Assembly (NCBI RefSeq): GCF_035593345.1 | Contig: NZ_CP141606.1 | Span: 2,294,001 to 2,358,000, forward strand | DNA length: 64,000 nucleotides | Reading direction: 5' to 3' | From: Lelliottia sp. JS-SCA-14 | Lineage (GTDB): Bacteria; Pseudomonadota; Gammaproteobacteria; Enterobacterales; Enterobacteriaceae | Part shown: piece after piece, positions 57,059 through 64,000 of the stretch | Layout: the number at the start of each line of letters is the position of its first letter | How positions within the stretch are numbered: position 1 is the stretch's first letter | Notes under the pieces: generated by a model | The model's database searches: none | Seen by the model: only the letters and a program-made list of their open reading frames with translations | What the model was told of the DNA's origin: nothing | Program-made: the position numbers and the translations under genes

Positions 57059-59569
57059 ATGTCGCGAACAAGTAGCCTGAGTAGCCCCGCTATGCCATTT
57101 TTGCTCGGGGAACCTGCTTTAGTGCTGTCAAAGCTGGAGGGGGAAGAAGCCTTCTCCACGCTTTACACATGGACGATAACGGCCAGAACGCCCGCAAACC
57201 CGGCGATCCCCTGGCAGTCGGCGTCGAACATCGATATCAAAGCGCTACTCGGCAAAGAGATGACCGTCGAGATTGAACTGGATGGCAATGGTCTGGATGA
57301 CACGCGCTATACCGGGAAAGGTATCAGGGAAATTTCCGGTCTGGTTCAGAAAGCGCGCTATATCGGGCGGGACAGCAACCAGGCCATGTATGAAATTATC
57401 CTGCGTCCCTGGCTGCACATCGCGGAGTTAACGTCAGACTTTAAAATATTCCAGCAAAAAACAGTGGTGGATATTATTGATGAGGTGCTTGCAGACTATC
57501 CTTATCCCGTCGAAAAAAGGTTGTCAGCCAGTTACCCGATTCTTGATTTCCAGGTGCAGTACGGTGAAGTCGATTTCAATTTCATTGAGCGTTTAATGGA
57601 AGAGTGGGGAATCTACTGGTTCTTCGAACACTCCGACCATAAACACCGTCTTATTCTGGTGGATCACGTTGGCGCGCACCGCCGCTATTTCAGCGAGGCT
57701 TACCATACGCTGCAGTATGTTCCGCAGGATCCGAAAGCAGATGAAGAATATATCAGCCAGTTTCATCATCAGGAAACCATTGTGAGTGGCCGCTGGCTGA
57801 CAAACGATTATGACTTTACTCGCTCGAGGGCGGATATTTCGGCGGTGGACAGCAAACCGCGTAATACGGTCTTCAACCAGATGGAGATGTTCCACTGGCC
57901 TGGCGATTACGAGAAACCCGCCATCGGAGAGATGTTGGCCCGCGTGCGCATGGAAGAGCGCGGTGCGGAAGGATCGCGCGCGACCGGTGACGGCGAGATT
58001 CGTGGCATTGTTTGCGGATGTAATTTCGTTCTGGCGGGCTACCCGGTCGACAAGGCAAACCGTGAATATATGGTGCTGAGAAGCGGGCTGCGCATCAGCG
58101 AGATCTCGCAGAGCAGCGATGCGCCTCGCTTTAGCTACCACTGCGATTTTACCGTCCAGCCGACCAGTAAAATTTACCGTCATCCGCTAACGATTTCCCG
58201 TCCCCGGACTCGTGGCCCGCAAACGGCGATCGTAGTGGGACCGCCGGGTGAAGATATCTGGACCGATGAATATGGTCGCGTGAAGGTGCGTTTTGTCTGG
58301 GATCGCTACGGTCAAAACCGCGAGTCAGACTCCTGCTGGCTACGCGTCAGCCAGTCATGGGCGGGGAATAACTTCGGTGGGATCTACATCCCGCGCGTCG
58401 GTCATGAGGTGATTGTTGATTTTATCAATGGCGATCCTGACCGTCCGTTGATCATTGGCAGTTTGTACAACAACGTGACCATGCCTCCCTGGGATCTGCC
58501 CGCCAACAGTACGCAGAGTGGGATGATCAGCCGGACAGTCGGCGGCGGACGTACCAACTACAACGGTATTCGCTTTGAAGATAAGCCAGGCCAGGAGCTG
58601 TACTGGGAACAGGCCGAACGCAATATGGATCGCGTCACTAAAAATGATGAGGCCCAGACCATTGGGGCGCATTCGAAAGTGACCATCGGGGCCAGTCGCA
58701 CGATGAACGTCGGGGCGGATTACAGCAAAGTCGTCATGGGCGGCTACAGCAAAATGGTGGGGTTAACCTATGGCCTGCAGGTAGCCTTGACGCGCGGCGT
58801 AGTGGTTGGACTGGCTAATTCGCTGGATGTGGGAGGCATGAATGCGACCAATGTCGGCGGGGCCAATCTGATTAACGTAGGCGGATACCATGCGGAATCG
58901 GTTGGCGGTGCCTGGCAGCTGGCTGCGGGTGGGGCGGCGACAATGGTTGCGGGTGGCGCGATCTCACTCAGTGCGGGGGGCGAACTGACCCTTAGCGCTT
59001 CGACCATCAAAATTATCGGCTCAAGTAAGGTGGTGATTCAGGGCGGGCAGGTGCAGATCAATCCAGGCGACGGCTGCGGATGCGGTGGTGGCGGTGGCGG
59101 TGGTCTGGAAGCACTCACCAGTCTGATTGGGTTGATACCGGTCTTTGGGTTAATCAAATTACCTATTCCGCTTCCGCCATTACCACCAGGCCCACCACCG
59201 CCACCTCCGACCCATACTCCGACGGATAAACCAACGGTGACACCGACGGAGACCCCGACGGAAACGCCAACGGAGACCCCGACGGAAACGCCAACGGAGA
59301 CCCCGACGGTAACGCCAACGGCGACCCCGACAGTAACGCCGACGGAGACTCCGACGGTAACGCCAACGGAAACTCCGACGGTAACGCCAACGGAGACCCC
59401 GACGGTAACGCCAACGGAGACCCCAACGGTAACGCCAACGGAGACGCCGACGGTAACGCCAACGGAAACTCCGACGGTAACGCCAACGGAGACCCCGACG
59501 GTAACGCCAACGGAGACTCCAACGGTCGAACCAACGGTAGAACCGACGAAGGGACCGCCTCCTAAATAG
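57059..59569 (+). CDS. tssI: VgrG (TssI), T6SS spike with Thr/Pro-repeat tail
   Basis: VgrG trimers form the puncturing spike on the Hcp tube. The 836-residue product has the gp27-like part, then a gp5-type OB fold (VKVRFVWDRYGQN, SWAGNNFGGIYIPRVGHEV, DRPLIIGSLYN at about 400-480) and a beta-helix with V-x-G repeats up to about residue 670. After CGC at 673-675 and seven glycines comes a hydrophobic stretch (683-703) and a proline run. Residues 717-836 then consist almost wholly of PTxT tetrapeptides. There is no recognisable toxin domain. AGG lies seven bases before the ATG. The tail is unlike any VgrG extension I know and may carry sugars. Confidence 0.95.
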   Translation: MSRTSSLSSPAMPFLLGEPALVLSKLEGEEAFSTLYTWTITARTPANPAIPWQSASNIDIKALLGKEMTVEIELDGNGLDDTRYTGKGIREISGLVQKARYIGRDSNQAMYEIILRPWLHIAELTSDFKIFQQKTVVDIIDEVLADYPYPVEKRLSASYPILDFQVQYGEVDFNFIERLMEEWGIYWFFEHSDHKHRLILVDHVGAHRRYFSEAYHTLQYVPQDPKADEEYISQFHHQETIVSGRWLTNDYDFTRSRADISAVDSKPRNTVFNQMEMFHWPGDYEKPAIGEMLARVRMEERGAEGSRATGDGEIRGIVCGCNFVLAGYPVDKANREYMVLRSGLRISEISQSSDAPRFSYHCDFTVQPTSKIYRHPLTISRPRTRGPQTAIVVGPPGEDIWTDEYGRVKVRFVWDRYGQNRESDSCWLRVSQSWAGNNFGGIYIPRVGHEVIVDFINGDPDRPLIIGSLYNNVTMPPWDLPANSTQSGMISRTVGGGRTNYNGIRFEDKPGQELYWEQAERNMDRVTKNDEAQTIGAHSKVTIGASRTMNVGADYSKVVMGGYSKMVGLTYGLQVALTRGVVVGLANSLDVGGMNATNVGGANLINVGGYHAESVGGAWQLAAGGAATMVAGGAISLSAGGELTLSASTIKIIGSSKVVIQGGQVQINPGDGCGCGGGGGGGLEALTSLIGLIPVFGLIKLPIPLPPLPPGPPPPPPTHTPTDKPTVTPTETPTETPTETPTETPTETPTVTPTATPTVTPTETPTVTPTETPTVTPTETPTVTPTETPTVTPTETPTVTPTETPTVTPTETPTVTPTETPTVEPTVEPTKGPPPK
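59207..59554 (+). repeat. In-frame tandem repeats coding the VgrG Thr/Pro tail
   Basis: A 12-base unit coding PTxT repeats through this stretch, often as a 24-base pair coding PTVT then PTET. I count 30 tetrapeptide positions from residue 717 (nt 59207) to the end, eight of the pairs being PTVT-PTET in a row. Silent changes between copies (GAGACCCCG or GAAACTCCG) show some age. Such repeats may change length by slippage without breaking the frame. Confidence 0.9.
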
Positions 59570-59581
59570 AACTCAACCTCT

Positions 59582-59602
59582 CTCGCCAGGTAGCCTGGCG
59601 AG
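59582..59602 (+). other. Hairpin between vgrG and the PAAR gene
   Basis: CTCGCCAGG pairs perfectly with CCTGGCGAG over a three-base loop. It lies 12 bases after the vgrG stop and lacks a T-tract, like the hairpin behind hcp. It may stabilise the vgrG message or slow transcription. Confidence 0.7.
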
Positions 59603-59632
59603 TGTTCATCTGATTTTAAGCAGGAGATAAAA

Positions 59633-59893
59633 ATGCAAAATGCAGCACGCGTTGGAGATGCCATCAGTCACGGGGGATCCGTCACCAGTGGTTCTGGCAA
59701 TGTCACTATTAATAACCAGCCAGCCGCTATGCAGGGGGCGAGTTCAGCCAGTTGCTCCATCCACGGTGGCAGCTCGGTCGCCTCTGGGTCCGGCACGGTA
59801 TTTATCAACAACAATCCGGCGGCAAGACTGGGCGACACGACGGGCTGTGGTGCCACCATCAGCAGTGGTTCTGGTGATGTATTAATAGGTTAA
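59633..59893 (+). CDS. PAAR-domain spike tip protein
   Basis: PAAR proteins sharpen the tip of the VgrG spike and bind one zinc ion. The 86-residue product is a stand-alone PAAR domain with RVGDAISHGG at the start, CSIHGG in the middle and ARLGDTTGCG near the end, giving the His and Cys ligands. There is no fused effector. AGGAGAT precedes the ATG, and the stop directly abuts tagK. Confidence 0.93.
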   Translation: MQNAARVGDAISHGGSVTSGSGNVTINNQPAAMQGASSASCSIHGGSSVASGSGTVFINNNPAARLGDTTGCGATISSGSGDVLIG

Positions 59894-60700
59894 ATGAAGA
59901 TGATCTATCTCACGCTGCACTGGCCTGAACGTCAGCCCCGCTGGAGGCTGGAATCGGGTACCCGCGGTCTATTTTCGAGTCAAACAGGCGCGTTTCTGAG
60001 CGGGAAAAACGCCGTGGCTGACAGTCATTCGGTGATGTTTCACGCCAAGGACAGTACTGTGGAAATCGAGAGTGGTTTGCTGACGATGCCGTGCTATGTC
60101 AATGGAAAAGCACTGCATTATGGAGAACGCTGCGCCGCCGATGTGGGCAGTCTGATTCAGGTGGCGCGCTATACCCTCGTCGTCGAAAACGAAACCAGCG
60201 ACGAGGATCTGGTTCAGACGCTGGGCTTTTCTGCCGATATCGGCAAAGGCGCACCCTTGCCGGAGCTTGAAGAGATCCTCCATAACAGCCTGCTGCACGT
60301 GCCGTTACAGCAGGAGGGGGAGCAAAACGATGTGTTAAAAGCGCTAGAGAAAGAGTTTCGCCAGGCGCTGATTTGGGGCTTACAAACGCCGCAAAGCAGC
60401 CAGCCTGTGTCCTTGCGGGAGAGGCGATTTGCTGAACGGATGTTTGATTTTGAGCAGATCCAGGCGCAGGTCAAATCCGCAACGGTGACCCAGTGCATTT
60501 TCGAATCGCCATCACTTATTCAAAAGGTGTTTGAGGAACATAACATTCGTGACGATGACACCTGGTTTCAGGACGAAACGGTGCGATGCGACGTGCTGCG
60601 GATCCTGGCCCCGGAAGAGGTTCAGTACGACATTAAAAAACGGATCCCGGATCTTCTGGTACAGGAAATTTACCAGGCCGATCTGGATTCACTGTTCTAA
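59894..60700 (+). CDS. TagK-domain protein with FHA-like start
   Basis: The 268-residue product has an N-terminal half with the strand pattern of an FHA domain (about residues 15-97). Its C-terminal half resembles the TagK region found in enterobacterial T6SS clusters. It is cytoplasmic, as no signal or membrane segment is seen. The role is not established; FHA proteins often take part in threonine-phosphorylation control of T6SS, but no kinase or phosphatase gene is visible here. Confidence 0.75.
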   Translation: MKMIYLTLHWPERQPRWRLESGTRGLFSSQTGAFLSGKNAVADSHSVMFHAKDSTVEIESGLLTMPCYVNGKALHYGERCAADVGSLIQVARYTLVVENETSDEDLVQTLGFSADIGKGAPLPELEEILHNSLLHVPLQQEGEQNDVLKALEKEFRQALIWGLQTPQSSQPVSLRERRFAERMFDFEQIQAQVKSATVTQCIFESPSLIQKVFEEHNIRDDDTWFQDETVRCDVLRILAPEEVQYDIKKRIPDLLVQEIYQADLDSLF

Positions 60701-60819
60701 ATATTCAGGCAGAAACAACATGCTCATCGCACACCTATCACCAGAATGTCTAAATGCGTATTCGTGGCATGAACGCCTCACGCAGGAAGGAGAAATCTTC
60801 ATATCGGCGAGGGCGAATC

Positions 60820-61314
60820 ATGGTGGATAAACGTCAGTTTTTGCCCACACTGCTCGACCGCTTATTAGACGATGAGCCAAAAAAGCAGCACGAAGCCGCA
60901 GATAAATCGTTTCACGATGGTCGAACCCTGCGCCGTCTGGTGCAGCGGGATCTCACGGCGGTGTTGAACTGCGTCAATATCGAACGCGAGTTGTGTCCGG
61001 TCAGACATCAGGATATTGCGCAAACGGTGCTGAATTATGGCATTTCACCCCTGGCGGGGTCGCCGGAAAACCGGAATAACGGCCGGGAACTGGAGCAAAT
61101 TTTACGTGAGGCGATCCTGCGTTTTGAACCGCGAATTATCCCGCAATCACTGATCGTCAAGGGACTCAACAGCGAAAAAGATCGGCCATTCAAACATGGA
61201 AAAATGCTGTTTGAAATTCGCGGTCTGATCTACTGGGAGCCTTATCCTCTGGATCTTTGTCTGTCCGGTGAATATGACAATGAGCGGGAAGGAATTGAAT
61301 TTACCGCGGTATGA
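60820..61314 (+). CDS. tssE: TssE, T6SS gp25-like baseplate protein
   Basis: TssE joins the baseplate wedge and the first sheath ring. The 164-residue product contains the gp25-like pattern VQRDLTAVLNCVN, DIAQTVLNYGISPLAG and a later IREAILRFEPRI-type helix (here LREAILRFEPRI). The ATG at 60820 is chosen from homology; earlier in-frame ATGs lack ribosome sites. A 36-codon frame at 60720-60830 overlaps this start. Confidence 0.9.
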   Translation: MVDKRQFLPTLLDRLLDDEPKKQHEAADKSFHDGRTLRRLVQRDLTAVLNCVNIERELCPVRHQDIAQTVLNYGISPLAGSPENRNNGRELEQILREAILRFEPRIIPQSLIVKGLNSEKDRPFKHGKMLFEIRGLIYWEPYPLDLCLSGEYDNEREGIEFTAV

Positions 61315-61334
61315 GAAACGAGTAAGGAGTCAGG

Positions 61335-62003
61335 ATGAATGTTTTATATATCGGCAGTGGATTGTCGGCCTTACAAGCCAGAGAGGAGCAGTACCATGAT
61401 CATATTAAAGTGTGTCTGAATAATGCCTGGCGAATTTATGAGGGCGGCGAGTTTGATTTTTGGATCCGACCGGGAGATTTCCCGATAGAAAATTATCCCA
61501 CTCACGTGCATTTTCGCCATGAAATCACCCATGCGAACTACTCGCACGCTCTTCATCAGGCCGCAGAGCAACTGGGCTTTGGCGATCTGCAAGGGTTTGC
61601 GCTGGAGAAGGAAATTGGCTACACCTCCTTTTTTCAGGGCTTGTACTGGATAATGCTGGTACTGGCTCCGCAGCGCGTGGGACTACTGGGATTCGACCAT
61701 GACTACAATCCGGAAAAAATTAAAAAATGGAAGGCAGATGGAATGCCGCAACCAGGCAATAACTTTCTGAATAAACGAGAAGGCGGTGTTAACGAGTGGG
61801 TGAGCGATTATTTCAGAGAGTATGAACAGGATGCTTTTTATGGGCAGAGTACACCTGACCCGATGAGATTTAACGCAGACTATATCGAAAAAAAAATGCA
61901 GTTAGCACTCCATTCCGCCCAGTTGCTGGGGGTCGATATTATCAATTATTCGAAGCGATCTTCCCCGTATAACGTTTTTCCTCGTCGGGAGAGGGGGGAA
62001 TAA
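61335..62003 (+). CDS. Unknown protein, possible GT42/DUF115-like glycosyltransferase
   Basis: I do not recognise this 222-residue protein with certainty. It starts with a nucleotide-binding-like strand-loop MNVLYIGSGLSALQ. Then come CLNNAWRIYEGGEFDFWI, TSFFQGLYWIMLVLAPQRVGLLGFDHDYN, and RYIEK-like helices near the end. This order (GSGxS, xNNxW, a helix, then GxDxxY) resembles GT42 sialyltransferases and DUF115/MptE-like proteins. AAGGAG precedes the ATG, 20 bases after tssE, so it is the last gene of the right arm. It could work with the left-arm glycosyltransferase. Confidence 0.5.
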   Translation: MNVLYIGSGLSALQAREEQYHDHIKVCLNNAWRIYEGGEFDFWIRPGDFPIENYPTHVHFRHEITHANYSHALHQAAEQLGFGDLQGFALEKEIGYTSFFQGLYWIMLVLAPQRVGLLGFDHDYNPEKIKKWKADGMPQPGNNFLNKREGGVNEWVSDYFREYEQDAFYGQSTPDPMRFNADYIEKKMQLALHSAQLLGVDIINYSKRSSPYNVFPRRERGE

Positions 62004-62006
62004 AAT

Positions 62007-62030
62007 CCCTCCCACCAGGCGGTGAGAGGG
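62007..62030 (-). terminator. Terminator between azoR and the T6SS right arm
   Basis: CCCTC-C-CACC pairs with GGTG-A-GAGGG over an AGGC loop, with one mismatch. On the minus strand TTTT follows, so it fits azoR best, and it may also end the convergent T6SS arm. It marks the right border of the island. Confidence 0.72.
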
Positions 62031-62038
62031 GGAAATTC

Positions 62039-62770
<732 letters not shown>

Positions 62771-62846
62771 TCAAAGCGGTGGTGTGGTACTCTATACCCA
62801 TCATTCAAGTGAGATTTAGCCTGGCAGAGCACTGCCCCCTAACACT

Positions 62847-64000
62847 ATGACAGAACAACAAAAATTAACCTTCCCGATGCTGATGCAACAGCTCGATACG
62901 CTGATGCTGCGCGACAAGCAGCGCTTCGCACGTCGCCTGCACGGGATTAAAAAGGTTAAAAATCCTGATGCACAACAGGCCATTTACCAGGAGATGGCGA
63001 AAGAGATTGAACAGTCAGCCGGGAAAGTCGTGCTGCGCGAAGCGGCACGCCCTAAGATTGAATACCCGCAAAACCTGCCCGTCAGCCAGAAGAAACAGGA
63101 AATCCTCGAAGCCGTGCGCGATCACCAGGTGGTGATTGTGGCCGGGGAAACGGGTTCCGGTAAAACCACGCAGCTGCCAAAAATCTGTATGGAGCTGGGG
63201 CGCGGGATCAAGGGCCTGATCGGTCATACCCAGCCGCGTCGTCTGGCGGCGCGTACCGTGGCGAACCGTATTGCTGAAGAGCTGCAAACGGAGCCGGGCG
63301 GTTGCATCGGCTATAAGGTGCGTTTCAGCGATCACGTCAGCGATAACACCATGGTCAAACTGATGACCGACGGTATTCTGCTGGCCGAAATCCAGCAGGA
63401 CCGCCTGCTGATGCAGTACGACACCATCATCATCGATGAAGCCCACGAGCGCAGTCTGAATATCGATTTCCTGCTCGGGTATCTGCGCGAGCTTCTGCCG
63501 CGTCGTCCGGATCTGAAAATCATCATTACCTCCGCGACCATCGATCCGGAGCGCTTCTCGCGCCACTTTAACAACGCGCCGATCATTGAAGTCTCTGGCC
63601 GTACCTATCCGGTAGAAGTGCGCTATCGCCCGATTGTGGAAGAGGCGGACGATGTCGATCGCGACCAGCTGCAGGCGATTTTTGACGCCGTGGATGAGCT
63701 GGGCCGCGAAAGCCCCGGCGACATCCTCATCTTTATGAGCGGTGAGCGCGAAATCCGCGACACCGCCGATGCCCTGAGCAAGCGCGATCTGCGCCACACG
63801 GAGATCCTGCCGCTCTACGCGCGCTTATCCAATAGCGAGCAGAACCGCGTGTTCCAGTCCCACAGCGGCCGTCGGATCGTGCTGGCGACCAACGTCGCCG
63901 AAACCTCGCTGACGGTGCCGGGCATTAAATATGTGATCGACCCCGGCACGGCGCGCATCAGCCGCTACAGCTATCGAACCAAGGTCCAGCGCCTGCCGAT
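62847..64000 (+). CDS. hrpA: ATP-dependent RNA helicase HrpA (5' part)
   Basis: HrpA is a DEAH-box helicase that resolves stalled ribosomes. 384 codons are visible and the frame stays open to the window edge; the full E. coli protein is about 1300 residues. Walker A GETGSGKT is at 100-107, and the DEAH box is at 197-200. The sequence is nearly identical to E. coli HrpA. There is no good ribosome site; the start is set by homology (MTEQQKLTF). Confidence 0.97.
   Translation, partial: MTEQQKLTFPMLMQQLDTLMLRDKQRFARRLHGIKKVKNPDAQQAIYQEMAKEIEQSAGKVVLREAARPKIEYPQNLPVSQKKQEILEAVRDHQVVIVAGETGSGKTTQLPKICMELGRGIKGLIGHTQPRRLAARTVANRIAEELQTEPGGCIGYKVRFSDHVSDNTMVKLMTDGILLAEIQQDRLLMQYDTIIIDEAHERSLNIDFLLGYLRELLPRRPDLKIIITSATIDPERFSRHFNNAPIIEVSGRTYPVEVRYRPIVEEADDVDRDQLQAIFDAVDELGRESPGDILIFMSGEREIRDTADALSKRDLRHTEILPLYARLSNSEQNRVFQSHSGRRIVLATNVAETSLTVPGIKYVIDPGTARISRYSYRTKVQRLP

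Noticed and set aside
56850..57080. A 76-codon frame spanning the tssM end and vgrG start.
   Set aside because: It begins inside tssM, overlaps vgrG and has no coding features or ribosome site.
59207..59554. Could the regular repeat be a CRISPR array?
   Set aside because: There are no unique spacers; the units are contiguous, in frame and code for a continuous Thr/Pro tail.
59038..59664. A 208-codon frame on the minus strand rich in SVGVTVG repeats opposite the vgrG tail.
   Set aside because: It is the mirror of the PTxT repeat DNA: a 12-base repeat free of stops in one strand is often open on the other. It has no ribosome site and no homology I recognise.

Overview
The window is enterobacterial chromosome, family Enterobacteriaceae and close to Enterobacter, Leclercia, Lelliottia or Citrobacter. 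The evidence is gene content in E. coli-like order (ldhA, ydbH-ynbE-ydbL, feaR-feaB, tynA, paaZ, paaABCDEFGHIJK, paaXY, then azoR-hrpA), near-identical product lengths and REP-type palindromes. The exact genus cannot be settled from the sequence alone. hrpA is cut by the right edge.

Positions 1-9.3 kb hold housekeeping and envelope genes: dcp converges on ldhA; ydbH-ynbE-ydbL encodes an inner-to-outer membrane lipid bridge; feaR and feaB are the regulator and aldehyde dehydrogenase of aromatic amine catabolism. A diguanylate cyclase gene and an alkyl sulfatase gene (9.3-12.5 kb) sit between feaB and tynA, which are neighbours in E. coli.

Positions 12.6-28.6 kb form a complete aromatic amine to phenylacetate to central metabolism route. 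TynA (periplasm) makes phenylacetaldehyde, FeaB oxidises it to phenylacetate, PaaK makes the CoA ester, PaaABCDE epoxidises the ring, PaaG isomerises to the oxepin, PaaZ opens and oxidises it, PaaJ, PaaF and PaaH perform beta-oxidation, PaaI and PaaY are rescue thioesterases and PaaX is the repressor. Paired FeaR-like sites lie before both feaB and tynA, and PaaX-like arms lie before paaA, paaZ and paaX.

Positions 28.7-30.4 kb hold a CspB-type cold-shock gene, a small zinc-ribbon gene (YnfU family) and a LuxR-type regulator in an AT-rich stretch. They mark the left border of an accessory island.

Positions 30.4-62.0 kb hold a full type VI secretion system with all thirteen core components (TssA-TssM) plus PAAR and TagK, arranged as two divergent arms. 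The left arm (minus strand) reads tssF-tssG-tssA-fimbrial adhesin-GlcNAc-type glycosyltransferase-DotU-like-OmpA-like-DcrB/Eag-like, with almost every junction touching or overlapping. The right arm (plus strand) reads clpV-pilin-chaperone-usher-minor pilin-tssB-tssC-hcp-tssJ-tssK-tssL-tssM-vgrG-PAAR-tagK-tssE-small glycosyltransferase-like protein. Two things stand out. A chaperone-usher fimbria is woven into the T6SS, with its adhesin translationally coupled to tssA on the opposite arm. VgrG ends in a tail of about 120 residues made of Thr/Pro tetrapeptides, in a cluster that also encodes one clear and one possible glycosyltransferase. The most interesting hypothesis is a glycosylated, mucin-like T6SS spike acting together with dedicated fimbriae. 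No conventional toxin-immunity pair is visible.

Positions 62.0-64.0 kb return to the conserved backbone with azoR and the start of hrpA.
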